From an uncultured Oscillospiraceae bacterium (lineage in GTDB: Bacteria > Bacillota > Clostridia > Oscillospirales > Oscillospiraceae), in assembly GCA_934661715.1 (NCBI GenBank), contig CAKUJL010000041.1, forward strand, positions 1 through 9,536: 9,536 nt of DNA. The letters run 5' to 3'. Made by a program: the position numbers and the translations under genes. Shown one piece after another: positions 1 to 7,192 of the stretch. Under the pieces are notes generated by a model. That model had not been told where the DNA came from, made no database searches, and saw only the letters and a list, made by a program, of their open reading frames with translations. Every line of letters starts with the position of its first letter. Position 1 is the first letter of the stretch.

Positions 1-2
1 AC

Positions 3-1151
3 TACGCACCCGTCCATACCGCGGCGGCGTATTTTGAAGAAGCGGAAGAAGCTGCCGAAGAGAAGGCGGAGGAAGAATCCGCGGATGAAGCGCCGCTTCT
101 GTTCCGGCCGAGAGACACGGCGCTGGCCGCAGAGCTGCAAAACGCCCTGACGAAGGCAATGGGACTTTCCGAAACGAAGCTTCCGGAAGGACTGGATGAA
201 GCGACGCCCCTTACCCGTGCGGACGCGGCGCGGCTGGTAAACGGCCTTTTGAACCGTACACCGGACGAAGCGGCCTTGCGGGAAATTTCCTTTGATCTGC
301 TGCTGGATGTGTCCAAAGAAGACCCCGCGTATTTTGAAATTCTGGAAGCGACCCTGCCGCATGAATATTTGGAAAACACGGCCGAGCAGTGGAACGCGGA
401 GACTTTGCGCGTTTCGCCGCTTCGCGCAGGCGCACATACGAAAAAGGGCGCGGGCTATGTGGTAGACGAGAACGGCCAGGCCATCCGGCAGGCGGGACTC
501 TTTGACTTCGGCGGCTGGACGTATCTGGCCGGAGACGAGACGGGCCGCATTTTTGCCGACAGCGAACTTCACCGGTTCGAAGGCCGCGTGTACTACGCAA
601 GGCGCGGCGGTCAGCTGCTCAAAAACGCGGCGCTGGGCGAGTATCTGTTCGGCGAAGACGGCGCATACACCACGGGCCGCGAAAATGTGGACGCGCTTCT
701 GGACGAGGCGATCGCCGCGTTCGAAGAAGACGGCATGACGCGAGACGAGCTTCTTCGCGCGTGCTATGATTATGTGCGAAGCTATAAGTATCTGGGCCGG
801 AACGCCGCCTATGGGCCGGAAGTGAAGACGCCGCCGTATGAAAACCTGCTGGACTTCGCCGAGAAAATCCTCACGACCGGAAAGGGCGACTGCTATAACT
901 TCGCGGCCAGCTTCTGCCTGCTTGCAAGACGGCTCGGCTTTGAAGCCGCGTGCATCATCGGAGAGTGCGGTTACGTCTGGAACTGGCGGCCCATCGCCCA
1001 CGGCTGGGTCGAAATTACGCAGGACGGCCAGACGCTTTTGTATGACCCGCAGATCGAAAACTATAATCTTCGCGCCGGTATCTCCAACGAGGAAAACGGC
1101 GCGTTCGGCGTGACGTATGAGACGGCGCACGCACGATATCTCAAGCACTAA
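3..1151 (+). CDS. SLH-like/cell-wall-binding-like surface protein with C-terminal transglutaminase-like domain (5' partial)
   Basis: The frame is open from the first complete codon at base 3, so the gene begins before the window; the ATG at 159 is internal. 382 residues are visible. They open with a Glu/Ala-rich acidic linker (bases ~33-100). An SLH-like segment follows (~190-370), with a PLTRADAARL motif and an LLLDVSKEDPAYFEILEA stretch resembling the 'DVP..hWAY..I..A' part of SLH domains. Next comes an aromatic/Gly-rich segment (~430-680) resembling cell-wall-binding repeats (GLFDFGGWTYL, FEGRVYYARRGG). The C-terminus is transglutaminase-like, with likely Cys at 891-893 (GKGDCYNFAA), His at 999-1001 (AHGWVEI) and Asp at 1044-1046 (YDPQ). 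Such domains can be peptidases, cross-linking enzymes or inactive, so the reaction is unknown. The protein should be exported, although its signal peptide is outside the window. The SLH assignment is by eye; the transglutaminase call is much firmer. Confidence 0.85.
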   Translation, partial: YAPVHTAAAYFEEAEEAAEEKAEEESADEAPLLFRPRDTALAAELQNALTKAMGLSETKLPEGLDEATPLTRADAARLVNGLLNRTPDEAALREISFDLLLDVSKEDPAYFEILEATLPHEYLENTAEQWNAETLRVSPLRAGAHTKKGAGYVVDENGQAIRQAGLFDFGGWTYLAGDETGRIFADSELHRFEGRVYYARRGGQLLKNAALGEYLFGEDGAYTTGRENVDALLDEAIAAFEEDGMTRDELLRACYDYVRSYKYLGRNAAYGPEVKTPPYENLLDFAEKILTTGKGDCYNFAASFCLLARRLGFEAACIIGECGYVWNWRPIAHGWVEITQDGQTLLYDPQIENYNLRAGISNEENGAFGVTYETAHARYLKH

Positions 1152-1181
1152 AGACCATCACCACGAAAAGAGGAAAAAGCT

Positions 1182-1580
1182 GTGAAGAAGATTCTTGCCA
1201 TCGTATTCGGCGTGTGCCTGCTGGCGCTGCTGTGTGCCTGCGGAGAAAAGGAAGAGCCCGCCGCGCCCGCGCCTGCCGCTTCGGAGGCGCAGATGCAGGA
1301 GGAAGAAAAGCCGGAAGGGCCCGCCGCGGATGAACCCAAATCGGAAGCGCCCACGGAAGAGGCCGCGGAAGAGGCCGCAGAGCCGACGCTTCTGGAGACG
1401 GCGCTGACCTTTGTGGACAAGGATGCGTCGGAGCTTGTTGCCGCGATCGGTGAGCCGCTCGACAAGGTTTACGAGGAATCGTGCTCCGGCCCCGGAGACG
1501 ACGGCGTCTGGACCTATGACGGACTCACAGTCTTTACCTACACGGAAAACGGCGTCGAGATGATCGTCGACGCGGAATAA
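1182..1580 (+). CDS. Small lipoprotein with acidic linker and short SC/TY-motif domain
   Basis: A 132-residue predicted lipoprotein starting at GTG 1182, with an AGAGGA ribosome binding site just upstream. The signal peptide (KK, hydrophobic stretch) ends in the lipobox L-C-A-C, giving lipidated Cys20. Residues 21-69 are a Pro/Ala/Glu-rich spacer that would hold the folded part off the membrane. Residues ~70-132 form a short domain with the pattern AIGEP...Y..SC.G.GDDG..TYDGLTVFTY, including Cys101. The same pattern recurs in the lipoproteins at 1593 and 6899, so I infer one paralogous family. I cannot name the function. The spacing of 'G(D/E)..' and aromatic motifs is loosely reminiscent of BLIP/BamE-like small domains, but this is only a guess. 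It lies 30 bases after the upstream surface protein and 12 before the next lipoprotein. Confidence 0.85.
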   Translation: MKKILAIVFGVCLLALLCACGEKEEPAAPAPAASEAQMQEEEKPEGPAADEPKSEAPTEEAAEEAAEPTLLETALTFVDKDASELVAAIGEPLDKVYEESCSGPGDDGVWTYDGLTVFTYTENGVEMIVDAE

Positions 1581-1592
1581 GAGGATACGGCT

Positions 1593-2105
1593 ATGAAAAA
1601 AACGGCTTTGGCTGCGATTTGTATGCTTTTGTGCGTTTCGCTCTGCGCGTGCGGAAGCGATGATAAGGCGCTCAAAACGGAAGACCTTTCGATGACGGTG
1701 GACGGAAAGACCATTTCGGCGGACGCGTCCATTTCGTCGATTCTGGAGAGCTTCGGAGACGGCTATGAGATGGCAGAGGCGGTCTCGTGCGTGTATTCCG
1801 GCATGGAGCGCACGTATGCCTATGATAACCTGATTCTCTACACCTATCCCGGAGACGACGGGCAGGAGCATCTGATGGAGGCGTATGCTGAGACCGGCGC
1901 ACAGACCTCGCGCGGCGTGAAGCTCGGCGACAGCCTCAAGGATGTTGAGGAAAGCTACGGCTCTGACTACACGAGAACGGGCGACGTTGTGACGTTTTCT
2001 ATGGAAGGCGCAAACGAACAGATGGTCCCGGCGGGCGTCTATTTTGAGCTGAACGACGACATCGTCACGGCCATTGGCATTGTGGCCGAGCACCGGGCGC
2101 AGTAA
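1593..2105 (+). CDS. Lipoprotein of the same family, longer two-part form
   Basis: A 170-residue predicted lipoprotein with an AAGAGGA site before ATG 1593, 12 bases after the previous stop. The signal peptide ends in L-C-A-C, with lipidated Cys20. The mature part has two halves. Residues ~45-97 carry the shared pattern (SILESFGDGYE...SCVYSG...YAYDNLILYTYPGDDGQE, conserved Cys66). Residues ~105-163 follow with TSRGVKLGDSLKDVEESYG, a GDS..DV...YG motif, then a strand-rich end. The lipoproteins at 1182 and 6899 stop at about the position equivalent to the end of the first half, so this may be the complete fold and they shortened forms. No enzyme motif is visible. A BLIP/BamE-like protein-binding fold is possible but untested. 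Confidence 0.87.
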   Translation: MKKTALAAICMLLCVSLCACGSDDKALKTEDLSMTVDGKTISADASISSILESFGDGYEMAEAVSCVYSGMERTYAYDNLILYTYPGDDGQEHLMEAYAETGAQTSRGVKLGDSLKDVEESYGSDYTRTGDVVTFSMEGANEQMVPAGVYFELNDDIVTAIGIVAEHRAQ

Positions 2106-2115
2106 GGAGCGGGGT

Positions 2116-2673
2116 ATGCGGAAATTTGTCTGCGGATCACTTGCCGCGCTGCTGCTGCTCCTCACGGCCTGTTCTGCAAAGCTCTACACGCCGGTGGGAG
2201 AGCCGACGGGAGACGAAGCGTTAGACGCCGCGGTGCTGGAGCTTTTGCAGGAGCGGTGCAGCCCGAAAAGCACCGAGCGGGAAAATATCGAGGCGGTCTA
2301 CCGCTTCATTGCCGAGGACATCACCTACCGGCCCGGCACGGCGGACACGAGCGGGGGCTTCACGGAAAGCCTGACGCACCAGCTTGCGCTGGAGCTTTTG
2401 CAGAAGCGCAAGGGCAACTGCGACCATCAGGCGGCTTTGATGGCGGTTTTATTACAGCGCATGGGCTATACAGCGGAGGTCGTGCAGGGCACGTTCACAC
2501 GCGAAGAGGGGACAGACCCCGTCGACCACGCATGGGTCCGCGCGATGATCAACGGCGTTGCGTATTTCTTTGATCCCCTTTACGGCGCGAGCTTCGCCGA
2601 AAATGAGATGGACTACTGCATGGCGTCCGAAGCGCTTCTGGCGCAGACGCACCAGTGGGACGAAACGGCCTGA
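2116..2673 (+). CDS. Transglutaminase-like lipoprotein
   Basis: A 185-residue predicted lipoprotein. I chose ATG 2116 over the in-frame ATG at 2074 because it follows an AAGGAG site (2104-2109) at good spacing and begins directly with a signal peptide. The upstream start lies inside the previous gene and adds a charged, non-signal extension. The signal peptide ends in L-T-A-C, with lipidated Cys19. A transglutaminase-like core fills residues ~50-160. Its likely triad is Cys102 (KGNCDHQAAL), His138 (DHAWV) and Asp153 (FFDPLY). This is a compact core of the papain-like superfamily seen in many bacterial surface proteins. It could be a peptidase, amidase or cross-linker, and the substrate is unknown. 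It ends 14 bases before dltA. It shares only the core motifs with the larger transglutaminase-like protein at the start of the window. Confidence 0.88.
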   Translation: MRKFVCGSLAALLLLLTACSAKLYTPVGEPTGDEALDAAVLELLQERCSPKSTERENIEAVYRFIAEDITYRPGTADTSGGFTESLTHQLALELLQKRKGNCDHQAALMAVLLQRMGYTAEVVQGTFTREEGTDPVDHAWVRAMINGVAYFFDPLYGASFAENEMDYCMASEALLAQTHQWDETA

Positions 2674-2687
2674 TTTGAGGAAGTGCA

Positions 2688-4187
2688 ATGGAAATTCTGA
2701 GAAAGCTTCGGCAATATGCAAAAACGGACCGGACGGCGATCGTCTACGGGGAAAAATCGCTTTCCTACCGGGACTTAAATGCCTGGTCCGACGCGTTCGC
2801 GGCGTATCTTCGCGAAAAGCAGCCGGGGAGCAAAACGCCAGTGCTTCTTTACGGGCATAAGGATCTGGAAATTCCGGCGTGCATGTTCGGCTGCCTGAAG
2901 GCCGGGCGCGGCTATATCCCGGTCGACGTGACGTACCCGCCGGAGCGTGTGGCGCAGATCGAAGGTCTGGCAAAGCCGGGTCTGGTCGCGGACTTCACGG
3001 GGACGCTTCAAACGCCGTGCCTGACGAGGCCTGCACTGCGAAGAATCCTGACAGAACAGGCAGAGCCCGCGCCGGAAAAGCAGTGGCTCAAAGAAGACGA
3101 GACGGCCTATATCCTCTTCACCTCCGGCTCGACCGGAACGCCGAAGGGCGTGCAGATCACGGCGGGCAATCTCGCGGCGTTTCATGAGGGCGTGAGGCCG
3201 TGGTTTGGCGAAATGCGGGAGGGCGGCGCGTTTCTGAACGAAATTTCGTACTCCTTTGACGTTTCCGTCTGCGCCCTGTATGAGGCGCTGGGCCGGGGCA
3301 TGACGCTCTGGACGGCGGACTTGCAGACGCTCTCGAACCCGAAGGCGCTGTTTGCGCTTTTGAAGGAGGCTGATCTTACCGACTGGGTCTCGACGCCGTC
3401 GCTTGCAGAGCTCTGCGTGCAGTCGGAGTCCTTCCGGAAAGACTTGATGCCGAACCTGCGGCAGTTTCTCTTCTGCGGCGAGGTGCTGACGAAAAAGCTC
3501 TGCGGGGAAATGTTCGAGCGCTTTCCGGGCGTGCCGGTCGTAAACGCCTACGGGCCGACGGAGACGACCGTTCTGGTCACGGGGGCGGAAATGACGGAAA
3601 AAATGCTGGAATCGAGCGAGCCTCTTCCCATCGGCTTCGCGTTTTCCAACTGCGAGGCAGGTATCTGCGACGAGGCGGGAAACGCGCTTCCGGACGGCGA
3701 GGCGGGAGAGCTTCGCATCTGCGGAAAGACGGTCAGTCCCGGCTATCTCGGACGGCCGGAGCTGAATGCGCGGGTATTTTTTGAAAATGAAACGGGTCTT
3801 CGCGGCTACCGCACGGGAGACCTGTGCAAGAAAACAGACGGCTGCATCTACTATCTCGGCCGGCTCGACAACCAGATCAAGCTCAACGGCTTCCGTGTCG
3901 AACTCGAGGACGTGGAGAATAACCTCGTGAAGGTGCAGAACGTCGCGCGGGCGGCAGTCCTGCCGGAAATGCAGGACGGGAAGGTCGTTTCCTTAACGGC
4001 CTATGTGCTGCTCGAAAGACCGGACGGCGAAGGGAGCTTGCAGCGGGCGCGGCGCATCAAAAAGGAATTATCCGCGTTCGTGCCGTCTTACATGGTGCCG
4101 CGGAAGATCGTCGCGGTGGAGTCGTTCCCCCTCAACACGAACGGCAAAATTGACAAAAAACGACTGCGCGAACAAAGCGCAACTTAG
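2688..4187 (+). CDS. dltA: D-alanine--D-alanyl carrier protein ligase DltA
   Basis: A 499-residue cytoplasmic adenylation enzyme of normal DltA length. It activates D-alanine with ATP and loads it onto the phosphopantetheine arm of DltC. Visible core motifs, in order: FTSGSTGTPKGV (144-155, phosphate loop), SYSFDVSV (187-194), NAYGPTETT (286-294), YRTGDL (374-379), GRLDNQIKLNGFR (391-403, hinge) and NTNGKID (483-489) with catalytic Lys487. The WVSTPS...LFCGEVL region (233-267) is typical of DltA. Cys263 in FCGEVL corresponds to the cysteine that favours D-alanine in characterised DltA proteins, so D-Ala specificity is a reasonable inference. The start is ATG 2688 behind GAGGAAG (2677-2683). 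Its stop codon overlaps the ribosome binding site of dltB. Confidence 0.97.
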   Translation: MEILRKLRQYAKTDRTAIVYGEKSLSYRDLNAWSDAFAAYLREKQPGSKTPVLLYGHKDLEIPACMFGCLKAGRGYIPVDVTYPPERVAQIEGLAKPGLVADFTGTLQTPCLTRPALRRILTEQAEPAPEKQWLKEDETAYILFTSGSTGTPKGVQITAGNLAAFHEGVRPWFGEMREGGAFLNEISYSFDVSVCALYEALGRGMTLWTADLQTLSNPKALFALLKEADLTDWVSTPSLAELCVQSESFRKDLMPNLRQFLFCGEVLTKKLCGEMFERFPGVPVVNAYGPTETTVLVTGAEMTEKMLESSEPLPIGFAFSNCEAGICDEAGNALPDGEAGELRICGKTVSPGYLGRPELNARVFFENETGLRGYRTGDLCKKTDGCIYYLGRLDNQIKLNGFRVELEDVENNLVKVQNVARAAVLPEMQDGKVVSLTAYVLLERPDGEGSLQRARRIKKELSAFVPSYMVPRKIVAVESFPLNTNGKIDKKRLREQSAT

Positions 4188-4191
4188 GAGG
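4185..4191 (+). promoter_or_regulatory. dltB ribosome binding site overlapping the dltA stop
   Basis: TAGGAGG contains the dltA stop (4185-4187) and the dltB ribosome binding site, five bases before ATG 4197. Ribosomes finishing dltA may therefore favour dltB initiation. Confidence 0.7.
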
Positions 4192-4196
4192 CGGGT

Positions 4197-5336
4197 ATGA
4201 GCCCTTATTCCGGACTCGGCTTTTTTCTGACGCTGGCGGTGCTGCTGGTTCCGGCGGTTTTCCTCGGTCTGCGCGGAAAAAATCTTCGCGTGTGCGGCAT
4301 GGCCGTGACGGCGGTGATGCTGCTTTGCATCTTCGACACGCCGGGAAAGCTTCTGACGCTGGCCCTTTTCTGGGCGTGGCAGCTGGCGGTCATTTTCGGA
4401 TATCTGGCGCTTCGGAAAAAGACGGGAAAACGCGTCTTTTTGTGGACGGCTCTTCTTTTGAGCCTCGCGCCGCTGATTTTGACGAAGCTGGCAGTTTTCG
4501 TAGAAGCGTTCTCGATTTTCTCACTGCTTGGTATCAGCTATGTGTCGTTCCGCGCGGCGCAGATTCTGGTCGAAATTTATGACGGCCATATCAAAACGCT
4601 GAACGCGCTGGACGTGAGCTATTTTCTCTTGTTCTTCCCGTCCATTTTGTCGGGCCCCATCGACCGGTTTCAGCGGTTTTCGGGCGATCTTCAGAAGACG
4701 CGGACGGGCGAAGGCTACGAGGCGCTGCTCAAAGAAGGCCTCTGGCGGCTGGGCACGGGCGCGGTGTATAACTTCGTGCTCGGCAATCTCATCTGGCAGT
4801 ACTGGGTTTCCAAAGTGCCGGACACGGCGCTCGGGACGCTTTCTTACATGTACGGCTACACGCTTTTCATGTTCTTTAACTTCGCGGGCTACAGCCGCAT
4901 GGCCATCGGCACGGCGTACATCCTTGGCATCGAGCAGCCGGAAAACTTCAATAGACCGTTTTTGAGCCTCGACATGAAGGATTTCTGGTCGCGGTGGCAC
5001 ATTTCGCTCTCGACGTTTCTGCGGGACTATGTCTACACGCGGTTCTGCATGGCGGCGCTGCGCGGAAAATGGTTCAAAGAGCGCAGGACCTGCTCGTATC
5101 TGGGCTATGTCCTTACCATGCTCGTCATGGGCCTGTGGCATGGGCTGACGGTGTCGTACCTCATCTACGGCGCGTATCACGGACTTCTCATGTGCCTCAA
5201 CGACATTCTGGACACGCGCTGCAAAAAATTCAAGGCGCTCAAGAAAAATCCCAAGGCGGCGTGGCCGCTGCGGCTTGTGACGCTGCATTTGTTCAGCTTC
5301 GGACTTCTGATCTTCTCCGGAAGACTTTTTGGATAA
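4197..5336 (+). CDS. dltB: MBOAT-family D-alanyl transfer protein DltB
   Basis: A 379-residue multi-pass membrane protein of the MBOAT acyltransferase family. In the Dlt pathway it takes D-alanine from cytoplasmic DltC and passes it across the membrane. Hydrophobic helices run through most of the chain. The family signatures are LLFFPSILSGPIDRF (144-158), MFFNFAGYSRMAIG (225-238), DFWSRWHISLSTFLRDYVY (262-280, His268) and MGLWHGL (311-317). His315 is the expected catalytic histidine. The C-terminus looks slightly short against the usual ~390-415 residues, but no key motif is missing. ATG 4197 follows TAGGAGG (4185-4191), which includes the dltA stop. Relatives in alginate or peptidoglycan O-acetylation were considered; flanking dltA and dltC favour DltB. 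Confidence 0.96.
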   Translation: MSPYSGLGFFLTLAVLLVPAVFLGLRGKNLRVCGMAVTAVMLLCIFDTPGKLLTLALFWAWQLAVIFGYLALRKKTGKRVFLWTALLLSLAPLILTKLAVFVEAFSIFSLLGISYVSFRAAQILVEIYDGHIKTLNALDVSYFLLFFPSILSGPIDRFQRFSGDLQKTRTGEGYEALLKEGLWRLGTGAVYNFVLGNLIWQYWVSKVPDTALGTLSYMYGYTLFMFFNFAGYSRMAIGTAYILGIEQPENFNRPFLSLDMKDFWSRWHISLSTFLRDYVYTRFCMAALRGKWFKERRTCSYLGYVLTMLVMGLWHGLTVSYLIYGAYHGLLMCLNDILDTRCKKFKALKKNPKAAWPLRLVTLHLFSFGLLIFSGRLFG

Positions 5337-5352
5337 ATAGGAGGAACCAACC

Positions 5353-5574
5353 ATGCTTGAGAACGTACTTTCCTGCATCTGCGAAATTGTCGGCGCGGAC
5401 GAGGGCGAAATCACAGCCGACACCGAGCTTTTTGAAGAGGGCATCCTCGACTCGTTCGGCCTTGTGGAGCTTCTTGTGCAGCTCGAGGACTTCGGCACAA
5501 AGCTCGACGTCGCGAATCTGACGCGCGAGGAAATTTCTACACCCGCGAAGATCGCGGCTTTGATGGAAGCATGA
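5353..5574 (+). CDS. dltC: D-alanyl carrier protein DltC
   Basis: A 73-residue acyl-carrier protein, near the usual DltC length of ~78. Ser34 in the ILDSFGLVELL motif (31-41) is the expected 4'-phosphopantetheine attachment site, and LTREEISTPAKI (56-67) matches the characteristic DltC C-terminal helix region. The protein carries D-alanine as a thioester from DltA to DltB on the cytoplasmic face. The predicted protein is acidic, as is normal for the family. A TAGGAGGA site (5338-5345) lies 7 bases before ATG 5353. The stop overlaps the dltD start as ATGA, so dltD is probably translated by coupling. No carrier-activating phosphopantetheinyl transferase gene is visible in the window. Confidence 0.96.
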   Translation: MLENVLSCICEIVGADEGEITADTELFEEGILDSFGLVELLVQLEDFGTKLDVANLTREEISTPAKIAALMEA

Positions 5575-6770
5575 GGCGAAGCTTTTTTTGCAAGGCGCTT
5601 GCGGCGCTTCTTCTCGCGGCGGCACTTTTCGTTGCGGTGCGGTTCGTGACGGAAAAGACCGTTCCGGCGTACCCGGAAGCGCTCGGGAACACGCTGGATG
5701 TGGAAAAAATCACGGGCACGTATTTGGTGAAAGCGGCGGCAGAGCTTCCGGACACCCTGACGGTTTTCGGCTCGAGCGAGCTCAAAACGTTTGAGATATC
5801 CACGCACCCGGCGAACTTCTTTGCCGGAAAGCGCTGCGGCTTTCAGGTGAATTTAGTTGGCCGCGGGTCGTGCCAGTCGCTGGTGCACGCGATGGCCGTG
5901 GGCGCGTCGGGAGATTCCCTCAAGGGCAAAAAGATCCTCCTCATCACCGCGCCGCAGTCGTATGTCGAAGGCGGCATTGCGCCGGATCTCTTCCTCGCGA
6001 ACTTCTCCGAGCAGCAGATGCTGACGCTTCTGTCGGACGGGGACTTAACCTGCGAGACGAAGCAGTATTTATCTTCGCGCGTGCAGAGCCTCATCGCGCA
6101 GTACAACGCGGAAAACGGCACGAACCTCCAGACGCACACGGCGGCGGGCCTTCTGAGTAAGGCTTACGCCTCCCAAAACGCGGCGGGAAAAACGCTCCTT
6201 GCGCCCTATGCGGCTCTTTCCGGATGGCTTCTGGACACGAAGGATATGGCCGTCTCGGCGCGGCTCATCCGGGCGGGAAATTTTGAAGCGGGCGAAGCAA
6301 AACCCGGCCCCATCGATTGGAAGGCCGAGGAAGAACAGGCGCTTGTCGATGCGAAGGCGCAGTCGACGAACAACGACTTTTCCATGCTGGACAGCTACTA
6401 CCAGACCTACGTCGGCCACCGGCTTTCGCAGATGGAGGGCCGGGATGCAGACGTTTGCTACGATGCTTCGCCGGAGTATGACGATCTGCGGTGCCTTTTT
6501 GATATCTGCAAGGCGAAAAACATCGAGGCCCTGTTCGTCCACGTGCCGGTGAACGGCAAATGGAGCGATTATACGGGGCTCAGTTCTGAGCGCCGGCAGA
6601 CGTACTATGAAAATGTGCGAGGCCTCGCCGCGCAGTATGACAATGTGACGCTTCTGGATCTGACGGCGGAAGAAAATACGCCGTATTTCCTGTGCGACAC
6701 GATGCATCTGGGCTGGCTTGGCTGGCTGGCCGTCGACCGGGCAATGGAGGCGTTCTGGAATGAAGGATAA
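5571..6770 (+). CDS. dltD: D-alanyl-polymer transfer protein DltD
   Basis: A 399-residue protein with one N-terminal membrane anchor (residues ~8-27) and a large extracellular SGNH-hydrolase-like domain. DltD is thought to complete D-alanine transfer onto the teichoic-acid-type polymer outside the membrane. The nucleophile motif is VFGSSEL (65-71), probably Ser69. The matching acid/His pair is in DTMHLGWLGW (376-385), Asp376 and His379, the usual DltD ending. ATG 5571 overlaps the dltC stop by four bases. A weak GGAAG lies immediately upstream, so coupling probably matters. The gene's last codons contain both the ribosome binding site and start codon of the dltX-like microprotein. Confidence 0.95.
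   Translation: MRRSFFCKALAALLLAAALFVAVRFVTEKTVPAYPEALGNTLDVEKITGTYLVKAAAELPDTLTVFGSSELKTFEISTHPANFFAGKRCGFQVNLVGRGSCQSLVHAMAVGASGDSLKGKKILLITAPQSYVEGGIAPDLFLANFSEQQMLTLLSDGDLTCETKQYLSSRVQSLIAQYNAENGTNLQTHTAAGLLSKAYASQNAAGKTLLAPYAALSGWLLDTKDMAVSARLIRAGNFEAGEAKPGPIDWKAEEEQALVDAKAQSTNNDFSMLDSYYQTYVGHRLSQMEGRDADVCYDASPEYDDLRCLFDICKAKNIEALFVHVPVNGKWSDYTGLSSERRQTYYENVRGLAAQYDNVTLLDLTAEENTPYFLCDTMHLGWLGWLAVDRAMEAFWNEG
6746..6750 (+). promoter_or_regulatory. Ribosome binding site for the dltX-like ORF, inside dltD
   Basis: GGAGG sits nine bases before ATG 6760 within the last dltD codons. Its strength and good spacing are the main nucleotide evidence that the following 42-codon ORF is translated. 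Confidence 0.75.
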
Positions 6771-6888
6771 AATTTTATCGAAGTGGTATTACCTCGCGCT
6801 CTTCTGCGCGGTCTGCGCGGCGCTCGTGTTTGCAGCGTGGCTTTTATTGGACGCGCAGGGCGTGGCTTTTGTCTACAGTGAATTCTAG
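6760..6888 (+). CDS. dltX: DltX-like membrane microprotein (C-terminal FVYSEF)
   Basis: A 42-residue ORF that ordinary gene callers can easily miss. It starts at ATG 6760, overlapping the end of dltD by 11 bases, and stops at TAG 6886-6888. GGAGG at 6746-6750 gives a good ribosome binding site. Lysines at 2, 4 and 8 precede a single hydrophobic helix (about 10-30), predicting an N-in/C-out topology. The protein ends exactly in FVYSEF (37-42), matching the DltX signature F-x-Y-x-x-F. In characterised Dlt systems DltX is a ~45-50-residue protein needed for D-alanylation, and work on the pathway proposes that its C-terminal Tyr carries D-alanine between DltB and DltD. Tyr39 would fill that role. 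dltX usually lies before dltA, but here it follows dltD. Size, topology, terminus and location all agree; sequence similarity beyond the motif is untested. Confidence 0.88.
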   Translation: MKDKILSKWYYLALFCAVCAALVFAAWLLLDAQGVAFVYSEF

Positions 6889-6898
6889 TGGAGGACTC

Positions 6899-7180
6899 AT
6901 GAAAAAACTTGCATTTTTACTGGCTTTGACGCTGGTGCTGTGCGCGGCTTTGTGCGCGTGCGGCGAAAAGAAAAACGATCTGGAAACGGCGCAGGGACTG
7001 ATCGGTTCCTCTCTTTCCGCGCTCACGGACGCCATCGGCGAACCGAAAAACGAGAGCTACGCCTCCTCCTGCTTGGGAGACGGCGAGGACGGGGAGCTCT
7101 CCTACGACGGTTTCACGGTCTACACCTACCGCGCACCGGACGGCACGGAGACGGTCTATGACGTTCTGGCGCAGAAATAA
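6899..7180 (+). CDS. Small lipoprotein, short form of the family at 1182 and 1593
   Basis: A 93-residue predicted lipoprotein. I chose ATG 6899 because GGAGG (6890-6894) directly precedes it and the signal peptide begins there. The in-frame ATG at 6830 lies inside the dltX-like ORF and adds 23 non-signal residues. The signal peptide ends in L-C-A-C with lipidated Cys21. The mature part is little more than one domain: LETA...SLSALTDAIGEP...Y.SSCLGDGEDG..SYDGFTVYTY...DGTE, with conserved Cys58. It resembles the C-terminal part of the lipoprotein at 1182 closely by eye (LETA, AIGEP, SC.G.G.DG, YDG.TV.TY) but lacks that protein's long acidic linker. Function unknown. It lies 10 bases after the dltX-like gene and 12 before the C39-like peptidase gene. 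Confidence 0.87.
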   Translation: MKKLAFLLALTLVLCAALCACGEKKNDLETAQGLIGSSLSALTDAIGEPKNESYASSCLGDGEDGELSYDGFTVYTYRAPDGTETVYDVLAQK

Positions 7181-7192
7181 GAGGGCGGCGCG

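Noticed and set aside
1152..1181. Longest intergenic gap as a promoter or terminator site
   Set aside because: Only 30 bases, with a ribosome binding site but no hairpin, T-run or -35/-10 pair.
1158..2165. 335-codon open frame on the - strand
   Set aside because: It is antisense to two clear lipoprotein genes with good ribosome binding sites and signal peptides, and its translation is low-complexity and Arg-rich.
4197..5336. MBOAT gene as an alginate or peptidoglycan O-acetyltransferase
   Set aside because: Immediate linkage to a DltA with D-Ala-type motifs, a DltC carrier, DltD and a DltX-like protein makes DltB the better call.
4521..5807. 428-codon open frame on the - strand
   Set aside because: It runs antisense across dltB, dltC and dltD, is Arg/Glu/His-rich with no recognisable domain, and is explained by high-GC codon bias of the real genes.
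6830..6898. Upstream ATG extension of the lipoprotein at 6899
   Set aside because: It adds a non-signal N-terminus, overlaps the dltX-like ORF and lacks the GGAGG that precedes 6899.
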